Of a stretch of DNA of 39,061 nt, positions 16,543 to 24,007 are shown piece after piece. A program made the translations under genes and the position numbers. The notes under the pieces were generated by a model. It searched no databases and was not told the DNA's origin. It saw only the letters and a program-made list of their open reading frames with translations. The stretch spans positions 1 through 39,061 of the forward strand of contig JANRJY010000009.1 of assembly GCA_033763735.1 (NCBI GenBank). Reading direction: 5' to 3'. Within the stretch, counting starts at the first letter, position 1; every line of letters starts with the position of its first letter. Source of the DNA: JANRJY01 sp033763735. Lineage in GTDB: Bacteria; Bacteroidota; Bacteroidia; Cytophagales; UBA9547.

Positions 16543-18330
16543 ATGAGTGCTTTATCCAAAACCAATAAATATTTATTCCGATACAAATACCATTTGTTGT
16601 TCGGAGCACTTTTTGTTTGTATTGCCAATATTTTTCAAATAGTTCCTGCGCAAGTTGTTCGGACTACTTTTGACTTGGTAGCCGAAACCATCAAATTGCA
16701 TGGCATGTACAATGGAACTGCCAACAAATCAGGTATTTACGATATGTTTATCAATAGCTTGGTGATATATGGATTAGTGATTGTGGGAATGGCACTTTTG
16801 CGTGGATTTTTTATGTTTTTGATGCGTCAAACCATCATTGTTATGTCACGTCACATTGAATACGACCAAAAAAATGATATTTATGAGCACTATCAAAGCC
16901 TTCCGGTAAGTTTTTATCGCAAAAATAATACAGGTGACCTCATGGCTCGCATTTCTGAAGATGTAAGTAAAGTTCGTATGTACTTTGGCCCAGCCATAAT
17001 GTATGGTATGAACCTGATTTCTACTGTTATTTTGGTGGTTCCAATTATGTTTTCAATCAATGCCAAACTTACGCTTTGGGCTTTGATTCCCCTTCCAATA
17101 CTCTCAATTACAATATACTACGTAAACAATCTTATTGAAAAAAAATCACTTGAAATTCAAAGGAGCCTATCGGCACTTTCAACATTTGTTCAGGAGGCGT
17201 TTTCCGGAATAAGAGTTATTAAGGCATTTGCAAGAGAAAATGATTCATTAAGAAACTATGAAATAAAAACGGAAACCTATAAATCAAAGTCATTGGAACT
17301 TGCACAGGTGAACTCTGTTTTCGCACCTGCCATGATGGCCATGGTGGGAATGAGTGTATTAATAATTATATATGTAGGTGGCAATGAAGTAATTGCAGGC
17401 AACATTACTGCGGGCAATATAGCAGAGTTTATAATGTACGTTACCATGCTTACGTGGCCATTTACGGCTTTGGGATGGGTGTCAAGCATCATACAAAGGG
17501 CCGAAGCATCGCAACAACGTATAAATGAATTTTTGGATGTTAAAACGGATATAGTATCCGAACGCAACCTTATCAATGAAATAACAGGAACTATTAAATT
17601 CGAAAATGTAACTTTAGTATATCCTGAATCGGGAATTAAGGCTTTGGATAATGTGACATTTGAAGTAGAACAAGGGCAATCATTGGCGATTTTAGGGACT
17701 ACCGGTTCAGGGAAATCAACGATTGCTAACTTGATGTGTCGACTGATGGATGTTACGGATGGTCAAATATTAATTGACGGTGTTAATATTAAAGACTTTG
17801 AAATTTTTCATCTTAGAAATCAGATTGGGTATGTTCCTCAGGATGTTTTCTTATTTTCAGATACCATTGAGAACAACATTGCTTTTGGTTCATTGAAAAT
17901 TAGTGAAGAAAAAATAATTCAATCAGCAAAAGATGCCGATTTGTATGATAACATAAGTTCCTTTAAAGATGGGCTTCAAACACGCGTAGGTGAAAGAGGT
18001 ATTACCCTTTCAGGAGGTCAAAAACAAAGACTATCTATTGCAAGGGCGTTGGCAAGAGACCCTAAATTGTTGATTTTAGACGATTGCTTATCGGCTGTTG
18101 ATACACATACGGAAAACAACATTTTGAACAGTTTGGAAGCTTTAATGATTGGGAAAACCAGCATCATTATTTCACACAGGGTGTCCTCAGCCAAACTTGC
18201 TAATTATATTATTATGCTTGATGAAGGCAAGGTAATTGAAAGGGGTACTCACCATGAACTATATAATTCAAAAAGTAAATACCGCGAGCTTTTTGACAAA
18301 CAAATGCAGGCAGAAGAGGTAGATAGTTAA
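16543..18330 (+). CDS. ABC exporter half-transporter with Asp in place of the catalytic Glu
   Basis: The 595-residue protein fuses a six-helix exporter domain (about residues 15-320) to an ATPase domain. Walker A is GTTGSGKST (Lys391), the signature is LSGGQKQR, and the switch His is in ISHRVS (His545). Walker B is LLILDDCLSAVD: Asp513 is followed by Asp514 where most exporters have the catalytic Glu. An Asp here with SAVD is typical of the MdlA/YheI side of heterodimeric exporters. No partner gene is adjacent; the second ABC exporter of the window (30240-32057) has the normal Glu. The stop shares a TTAA with the converging regulator gene. Confidence 0.9.
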   Translation: MSALSKTNKYLFRYKYHLLFGALFVCIANIFQIVPAQVVRTTFDLVAETIKLHGMYNGTANKSGIYDMFINSLVIYGLVIVGMALLRGFFMFLMRQTIIVMSRHIEYDQKNDIYEHYQSLPVSFYRKNNTGDLMARISEDVSKVRMYFGPAIMYGMNLISTVILVVPIMFSINAKLTLWALIPLPILSITIYYVNNLIEKKSLEIQRSLSALSTFVQEAFSGIRVIKAFARENDSLRNYEIKTETYKSKSLELAQVNSVFAPAMMAMVGMSVLIIIYVGGNEVIAGNITAGNIAEFIMYVTMLTWPFTALGWVSSIIQRAEASQQRINEFLDVKTDIVSERNLINEITGTIKFENVTLVYPESGIKALDNVTFEVEQGQSLAILGTTGSGKSTIANLMCRLMDVTDGQILIDGVNIKDFEIFHLRNQIGYVPQDVFLFSDTIENNIAFGSLKISEEKIIQSAKDADLYDNISSFKDGLQTRVGERGITLSGGQKQRLSIARALARDPKLLILDDCLSAVDTHTENNILNSLEALMIGKTSIIISHRVSSAKLANYIIMLDEGKVIERGTHHELYNSKSKYRELFDKQMQAEEVDS

Positions 18331-18983
18331 ATAATCTTATTTTTAATCGCATACACTACAATATTTGTTCTGTTTTTTAATTGCAGTTTTTCTAAAATAT
18401 TGTGAACATGCTGCTCGACTGTACGTCTAGAAATTGAAAGCGAAGTTGCAATTTCTTCATTGGATTTTTGCTTAGCCACTTCTTTTAGAACGAGCAACTC
18501 TCTATCTGTAAGCCTGTCTTTATCAATTGTTTTGCTAACCGGCAAATTTTGATTTTGACCAAGTAATTTTAAAGCAATATCTAATGAGTAATAAGGTTTG
18601 CCAGAAAGTACCGTTTCAATACATTTTATCAGTTCAAATGGCGTGATATTTTTCATAATAAATCCCTTTGCCCCTGACGAAATCATATCATTTACATTAA
18701 TGAGTTCATCGGAGTTTGAAAGTGCAAGAAAATTTAAATTTGGTTTCTCTGATAACATCATTTTAACAGCTTCAGCACCGTTTATTTTTGGCAAGTGATA
18801 ATCAATTATTATCAAATCAATTTCATTTTTCTTCGAAATTAATATAGCTTCCTCTCCTGTTTCAGCTTCCAGAATTTTTAATTTTTTATTAACAATTTGC
18901 GATTGAATCATCATTTTCAACCCATCTCTCACCATCATATGATCATCTACAATCAGTATACTCTTAATATTTTGGAAATTCAT
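18327..18983 (-). CDS. NarL/LuxR-type response regulator
   Basis: The 218-residue DNA-binding regulator has an N-terminal receiver (acidic pair Asp13-Asp14, phospho-acceptor Asp61 in IIIDYHLP, Lys111 in FIMKN) and a C-terminal LuxR helix-turn-helix (LTDRELLVLKEVAKQKSNEE, then ISRRTVEQHVHNILEKL). It starts with ATG seven bases downstream of the histidine kinase gene, so the two form a two-component pair. Targets are unknown; the divergent oxoamine synthase fusion gene on the far side of the kinase operon is a natural candidate, but this is inference. Confidence 0.94.
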   Translation of the reverse strand: MNFQNIKSILIVDDHMMVRDGLKMMIQSQIVNKKLKILEAETGEEAILISKKNEIDLIIIDYHLPKINGAEAVKMMLSEKPNLNFLALSNSDELINVNDMISSGAKGFIMKNITPFELIKCIETVLSGKPYYSLDIALKLLGQNQNLPVSKTIDKDRLTDRELLVLKEVAKQKSNEEIATSLSISRRTVEQHVHNILEKLQLKNRTNIVVYAIKNKII

Positions 18984-18990
18984 GTTTCTA

Positions 18991-20136
18991 TTAAAAGGGA
19001 ATAATTATGAAATAAGTAGTTCCAACATTTTTTTTGCTGTCCATTTTTATTTTTCCTCCAAACGATTTCACTCTGGACTCAATATTCTTTAGCCCCATAC
19101 CTCTGAAAGGGAAGTCATGGATATCAAAACCAATACCGTTATCATTCAAATAAATTTGCAATTCGTTATCATTTGCTTTTAATTCTATTTGAATTATTGA
19201 AGCTTTACCATGTTTGATAGAATTGTTAATAAACTCTTGTATAATTCGATATATTGCAATTTCGATAGATTTATCGATATATGGAAATGGTGTAATAGGT
19301 TTAAAAATAATTTCTAATTGATCCTTTACTCTGAATTTTAAAGCCAACTCTGATATGGCATCATTCAAATTTGAAGTTTGTAAGGTATTTGGCATGATAT
19401 TGAAGCAAATATCTCTTAGCTCTTGAATAGCGCCCAATAATGCCTCATTTGACTTTTGAATTAGTTCAGCATTAACTTGTTTGTTTTCAGATATTTGTAA
19501 AGTTCCTAAATAGAACTTAATTGCTGAAAGTTGTTGTCCTAAACTGTCATGCAAATCTTTTGCCACTCGTGTTCTTTCTATTTCTTGTGTGTTAACAATT
19601 GTCCGAATAATCAAATTTTCAGCCTCTTTTTGTTTAGAAATATCTTTGGCTACCAATAGTAAGCCAATATTTTCATTTTTAATGTTTTTTAATTGACCAA
19701 TGGTGCAAAGAGTAGGAATTCTTTTCCCTTCCTTTGATAAAAATTCTGCCTCCGTTTCCTTCAATTTTTCAATGTAGTCAATAAAAGAAATAATGTTATA
19801 ACTGAACTCATTGGAATCTTCCGTTATAAATATTTCTACTTTGTTGATTATTTCTTCCTTTGAATAATATTGCAATAATTCAAAAGCTTTTTGATTGACA
19901 ATATCCACACTTCTGGAATTTGACAGAACAAATACCATATCAGTTACAGAATTAAAAATATCATTAAAGTAATTTTTTGAAATAGTTGTTGCTTTTAGCT
20001 CTTCCCCAAGCATATTTATGCCCAGAATTATTGAATCTATTTCATCAAGTGCATCAGAAACTGCAACTGAATAATCAAAATTACCAAGCGAGTAATTAGT
20101 TAATAAATCATTTATTTTATCAAACCTTTCTTTCAT
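18991..20136 (-). CDS. Soluble PAS-containing sensor histidine kinase (HisKA_3 type)
   Basis: The 381-residue kinase has no membrane segment or signal peptide. Residues 1-55 form a helical, possibly HAMP-like or coiled lead-in; residues about 56-172 form a PAS domain (FNDIFNSVTDMVFVLSNS, ending in AKDISKQKEAE). The dimerisation and phosphoacceptor region is ERTRVAKDLHDSLGQQLSAI, with His196. The ATPase has the N box FINNSIKHG, the G1 box LNDNGIGFD and GMGLKNIESRVKSFGG. This is the NarX/DesK-type kinase class, matching the LuxR-type regulator downstream. The signal must be cytoplasmic or delivered by a partner, possibly the STAS-like protein encoded upstream. Confidence 0.93.
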   Translation of the reverse strand: MKERFDKINDLLTNYSLGNFDYSVAVSDALDEIDSIILGINMLGEELKATTISKNYFNDIFNSVTDMVFVLSNSRSVDIVNQKAFELLQYYSKEEIINKVEIFITEDSNEFSYNIISFIDYIEKLKETEAEFLSKEGKRIPTLCTIGQLKNIKNENIGLLLVAKDISKQKEAENLIIRTIVNTQEIERTRVAKDLHDSLGQQLSAIKFYLGTLQISENKQVNAELIQKSNEALLGAIQELRDICFNIMPNTLQTSNLNDAISELALKFRVKDQLEIIFKPITPFPYIDKSIEIAIYRIIQEFINNSIKHGKASIIQIELKANDNELQIYLNDNGIGFDIHDFPFRGMGLKNIESRVKSFGGKIKMDSKKNVGTTYFIIIPF

Positions 20137-20177
20137 ACTTGGTGATAAACTACTGTATATGAAAAATTAAACTATTA

Positions 20178-20558
20178 TTATTTAAAGCCCTCAAGCCATT
20201 GTAAGGCTTCATTTTCCTCAGTGAAAACTCTCACTGGGATTTTTAAACTTATGAAATTAACTTTAATAAAAAAATTTGCAAGAAGCTTATTAAAAACCGA
20301 GCTCACAATTAGAGCAGAAGCCTTTAGTTGTTTAATTCCTTCTTCAGAAGAAAGATAGTCCCTTGCTTCCTTATCCATTCCTTTTAATCCTTCATCTTTG
20401 CCTAAGGATGGGAGGTTATTTGACCCCATAAATATTAATCGTTGATTTACTATTTCTTTAGCTATTTGCAAAGTGATATATGCATTTTTTTTAAAAGTTA
20501 CATGCAATATTCCGTCTATAAGTTCAAGTCGAACATAGTCGTTTTCTAACTTCGACAT
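20178..20558 (-). CDS. STAS/SpoIIAA-like small protein (DUF7793-like)
   Basis: The 126-residue protein has no recognisable enzyme motif. It starts with DYVRLELIDGILHVTFKKN and ends with KIPVRVFTEENEALQWLEGF, the pattern of the SpoIIAA/STAS-like family that I associate with DUF7793 in Bacteroidota. Such proteins usually act by binding partners. It is the first gene of an operon with the kinase (41-base gap) and regulator, so it may pass a signal to the kinase. The upstream 226 bases separate it from the divergent fusion gene. Family name is from memory of the C-terminal motif. Confidence 0.6.
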   Translation of the reverse strand: MSKLENDYVRLELIDGILHVTFKKNAYITLQIAKEIVNQRLIFMGSNNLPSLGKDEGLKGMDKEARDYLSSEEGIKQLKASALIVSSVFNKLLANFFIKVNFISLKIPVRVFTEENEALQWLEGFK

Positions 20559-20784
20559 AAGTAAAGATTAATTATTTTCAATTGGAAACAGTTATTACGT
20601 ACTATTCCTAAAAATAGCCAAAGAATCTTTTAAATATCTTTCAAATAATTAAAAATTAATCTCATTTTAATTTCGTCATATACGTAACAGCACGTAGGTA
20701 TAAACCTGTATTCTTATTTTTAATATCAGGTATTAGCACTCATGTTTTGCTCTTTTAAGTTTCAGAATTTTGAACAAAAACATC
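20559..20784. promoter_or_regulatory. Divergent intergenic region between signalling operon and fusion gene
   Basis: These 226 bases must carry promoters for both the minus-strand STAS-kinase-regulator operon and the plus-strand fusion gene. I see no perfect TTTG-N19-TAnnTTTG promoter on either strand. A weak imperfect hairpin lies at 20704-20731 (ACCTG/CAGGT arms), and AGGTAT occurs twice nearby, so an operator is possible but not shown. Confidence 0.3.
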
Positions 20785-23220
20785 ATGAGCAAATCCAATT
20801 CAATTTACGATACAATATTCCAAATTACTACTGATGCAGTATCAAAAGGAATTGCACATTTGAATACCCAAGATGAGCAATTGACCTCAAATTTTATTCA
20901 TATTGAAGATAACAAACTAATCAATTTTAGTTCATGCAGTTATTTGGGTTTAGAGTTTGAAGAAGATTTAAAAAATGGGGCTATAAATGCAATATTGAAT
21001 TATGGAACTCAGTTTTCGGCTTCAAGAGCATATGTGTCACCAAAATATTATTTGGAGCTAGAAGAAAAATTTGGGCAAATTTTTGAAGCACATTCCATAG
21101 TTGCACCTACAACCACATTAGGTCATATAGCCGCTATCCCCGTATTGGTAGGTGATAATGATGCTATTATTCTTGATCATCAAGTACATAATTCAGTCCA
21201 AACAGCTGCAAATCTGGTACGCCATAGAGGTGTTCATGTAGAAATAATCCGACATAATAATATGCAAATGCTTGAAGATCGTATCAAAGTTCTACGCCAG
21301 AAACATCATAAAATATGGTATATGGCAGATGGAATTTACTCAATGTTTGGTGACACTGCTCCTGTAGAAAATATCAATTATTTAATGAATAAATATCCGG
21401 AACTTTACTTCTATGTAGATGACGCTCATGGTATGAGCTGTTTTGGTAAGCATGGAAGGGGGTTTGTATTAAACGAAACCCCCATCCATGAAAAACTAAT
21501 ATTTACTACATCACTAGCAAAAGCATTTGCAACGGGTGGGGCTGTTTTGTCGTTTTCTGATAAAAAAATGGCACATAGGGTTCGATCATGCGGAGGTTCA
21601 TTTATCACCTCCGGACCTATGCAACCTGCGGCACTTGGTGCTGCTGTAGCATCTGCGAATTTTCATTTATCTGAACGAATTACTGTATTTCAAGAGACGC
21701 TTCATGAAAATATTAAATATTGTAACCTGCTTATTAAAAAGGCCGGATTGCCAATAGTTGCTGAGTCCAATTCTCCGGTATTTTTTATTGCAGTTAGTTT
21801 GCCAAAAATTGGATACGATATGGTAAACCGCATGATGAAAGAGGGATATTATATGAACATTGGTATATTTCCTGCAGTTCCTATTAAAAACACCGGAATC
21901 AGGTTCACAATTACCCGCTTACACACATTTGAACAAATTGAAAATATGATAGGGGCTTTGGCTTACCATTTGCCTTTGGCAATTGAAGAAGCTGAATTTT
22001 CATTGGGCAAAATATATCAGGCGTTTAAGATGCCTACTCCTGAAGAGAAACAAATTGAAAACCAAGTAAATAGTTTGGTAGCAAGCTCATTGCTTAAAAC
22101 AGAGCACTATAAGAGCATTGATTTCATTGATGAATCAAGATGGAATAATTTATTAGGTGATAGAGGAACTTTTACTAAAGCCGGATTGCAATTATTGGAA
22201 AAATCATTTATTCAAAATGAAAGACCTGAAGACAATTGGGAATTTGATTATTTAATAATTTCAGATCACAAAGGTATACCGGTTTTAGCTACATTTTTCA
22301 CCACTGCATTATGTAAAGATGATATGCTTGCAGCAAGTGCTATATCTAAGCAAATCGAACATACTCGTTTAGCCGATCCTTATTACCTCACTTCCAAAAC
22401 GGTGATGATGGGTTCTTTGCTAACTGAAGGTGAACATTTGTATTTGGACCAAACAAATCAATTCTGGAAAGAAGCTGTTAAAATATTTTTTGATAAGATT
22501 AATGAATTACAAACTCTTTACAAAGCTACCATGGTTTCGTTACGAGATTTCATTAATCCAAATACTGAATTGGAAGCATTATTGGTTGATTATGGCTATT
22601 TCAAAGTAAATATGTTAGACACAAATAGTTTAAATATTGACAAATGGCAAACGGAAAGTGAGTTCTTTGAAACATTATCACCAAGATCCAAACAACATCA
22701 CAAAGATGATATTCTTCGTCACATCGATAAATTTGAAACGAAAGTACTTACAAATCTGGATGCTAAAAACATTGAAAAATTATATCATTTGTATTTAAAC
22801 GTAAAAGGTAAAAGTTTAGCAATCAACACTTTCACTTTGCCTTATAAAGTATTTGAAAACATAGCCACCGATTCAAATTGGGAGATTCTATGCTTGTTTT
22901 TAAAAAATTCAGACAAAGCCAAAGATCAACCAATTGCCGTGTTCTTTTCCTTCAAAGGCAATAACAATTATAACCCTTTGATTATTGGAATTGATTACGA
23001 TTATCAAAACGATTTCAAATGTTATCGTCAGGTTCAATATCAAATGATATTAAGAGCCAAATATCTCAGTAAAAAAACAATAAAAATGGGTTTCGGGGCT
23101 GCAACCGAAAAAAGAAAGTTTGGAGCTATAGCAACTCCAACATATGCTTATATGCAAGCTAAAGACAACTTTAATTTGAGCGTAATAGCTTCAATGAATG
23201 TATTAGAAACTACCGTTTAG
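20785..23220 (+). CDS. Alpha-oxoamine synthase fused to a GNAT/BioF2-like acyltransferase
   Basis: About residues 1-420 form a fold-type I PLP enzyme of the alpha-oxoamine synthase family (serine palmitoyltransferase, AONS, KBL): SSCSYLGLEF, FSASRAYVS, LDHQVHNSV, ADGIYSMFGDTAPVE, VDDAHGMSCFGKHG (Asp212, His215) and TTSLAKAFATGGAV with the PLP Lys246. About residues 430-811 resemble a FemAB/BioF2-type GNAT acyltransferase: LISDHKGIPVLATFF, LSPRSKQHHKDDILRHIDKF, then YLSKKTIKMGFGAATEKRKFGA. The family condenses an amino acid with an acyl-CoA; the second domain could N-acylate the product. The ATG at 20785 is preferred to a TTG five codons upstream. Substrates are inferred. Confidence 0.8.
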   Translation: MSKSNSIYDTIFQITTDAVSKGIAHLNTQDEQLTSNFIHIEDNKLINFSSCSYLGLEFEEDLKNGAINAILNYGTQFSASRAYVSPKYYLELEEKFGQIFEAHSIVAPTTTLGHIAAIPVLVGDNDAIILDHQVHNSVQTAANLVRHRGVHVEIIRHNNMQMLEDRIKVLRQKHHKIWYMADGIYSMFGDTAPVENINYLMNKYPELYFYVDDAHGMSCFGKHGRGFVLNETPIHEKLIFTTSLAKAFATGGAVLSFSDKKMAHRVRSCGGSFITSGPMQPAALGAAVASANFHLSERITVFQETLHENIKYCNLLIKKAGLPIVAESNSPVFFIAVSLPKIGYDMVNRMMKEGYYMNIGIFPAVPIKNTGIRFTITRLHTFEQIENMIGALAYHLPLAIEEAEFSLGKIYQAFKMPTPEEKQIENQVNSLVASSLLKTEHYKSIDFIDESRWNNLLGDRGTFTKAGLQLLEKSFIQNERPEDNWEFDYLIISDHKGIPVLATFFTTALCKDDMLAASAISKQIEHTRLADPYYLTSKTVMMGSLLTEGEHLYLDQTNQFWKEAVKIFFDKINELQTLYKATMVSLRDFINPNTELEALLVDYGYFKVNMLDTNSLNIDKWQTESEFFETLSPRSKQHHKDDILRHIDKFETKVLTNLDAKNIEKLYHLYLNVKGKSLAINTFTLPYKVFENIATDSNWEILCLFLKNSDKAKDQPIAVFFSFKGNNNYNPLIIGIDYDYQNDFKCYRQVQYQMILRAKYLSKKTIKMGFGAATEKRKFGAIATPTYAYMQAKDNFNLSVIASMNVLETTV

Positions 23221-23260
23221 AATTTCAATTTATAATCCAATCACTTAATTCAAATTAACT

Positions 23261-23523
23261 ATGAACTTAAAGTTAACTCAGGGAGAGTATTGCCAATTCA
23301 ATCTCAATTCAAAACTTAACCTCCTCAAAACCAAGGGGGTACTTATTTTAAAAAAAAATTCAATTCTGAATTAGAACATCAATTGTATGCCATATATGAC
23401 TTTTATGTGCAGGTCATATATGCAGGACATGACAACAAATTAGTAAAAATCGAACCTATTTTAAATAACAATTGGCTCGAATATTATAGTGAAAGTGTAA
23501 ATATTAATTCATTATTAAATTAA
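23261..23523 (+). pseudogene. Small frameshifted gene upstream of the receiver (about 87 residues if joined)
   Basis: From the ATG at 23261 the frame encodes a 37-residue peptide ending at a TAG (23372-23374). A -1 shift within nine A residues (23350-23358) opens a second frame that continues as FNSELEHQLYAIYDFYVQV and ends with TAA at 23521, seven bases before the receiver gene. The joined product would have about 87 residues and coding-like composition on both sides (for example IYAGHDNKLVKIEPI). It may be a pseudogene, a sequencing error in the homopolymer, a phase-variable gene or a programmed -1 frameshift. I associate similar small acidic proteins with response regulators in Bacteroidota, but assign no function. 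Confidence 0.55.
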
Positions 23524-23530
23524 AATAATT

Positions 23531-23965
23531 ATGTATATGAAAAATAGAATTTTAATAGTAGAAGATGATGATGTGAATGCATTTATTTTATCTCAAAATC
23601 TAGAAAAAATGGGCTTTTCAAATATTTATCAAGCCAATAGTCATTCATCGGCAATTAAATCAATAGCAAAATTTAATCCTGAATTATTATTGATGGATAT
23701 TAATCTGATTGATGAGATAACAGGTATTGATATTGTAAAGGAAGTACATTTGCATTCACGAATACCTGTAATATTTATTAGTGGTACTTGTAATCAAGAA
23801 GAAATAATTGAAGCCAAATCACTTCCAAATTGCCTATTTATGGAAAAACCTGTTGATTTTGGATTGCTAAGAAACAAAATATTTGAAATACTGAAATATC
23901 CTGTAATTATCGAACACCATCACAACAAAACCAATATGTACAAGAAACCTTTTTTCGCAGTTTAA
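23531..23965 (+). CDS. Single-domain CheY-like response regulator
   Basis: The 144-residue protein is a receiver with no output domain: RILIVEDDDVNAFIL (acidic pocket), phospho-acceptor Asp56 in LLLMDINL, Ser84 in IFISGT, and Lys106 in FMEKPVDF. An ATG two codons downstream (23537) could also be the start. The final about 20 residues are His- and Asn-rich and unlike a DNA-binding domain. It probably relays phosphate or binds a partner protein. It follows the frameshifted small gene by seven bases, and the fusion gene lies further upstream on the same strand. The cognate kinase is unknown; the one at 18991 already has an adjacent regulator. Confidence 0.9.
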   Translation: MYMKNRILIVEDDDVNAFILSQNLEKMGFSNIYQANSHSSAIKSIAKFNPELLLMDINLIDEITGIDIVKEVHLHSRIPVIFISGTCNQEEIIEAKSLPNCLFMEKPVDFGLLRNKIFEILKYPVIIEHHHNKTNMYKKPFFAV

Positions 23966-24007
23966 ACAAATGAAATGTTGTAGGGAATGATATATAATTG
24001 ATTTAAG

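Noticed and set aside
20704..20731. Imperfect inverted repeat upstream of the fusion gene, considered as terminator or operator
   Set aside because: The stem is interrupted and AT-rich, there is no T run, and no repeat half-site of convincing length.
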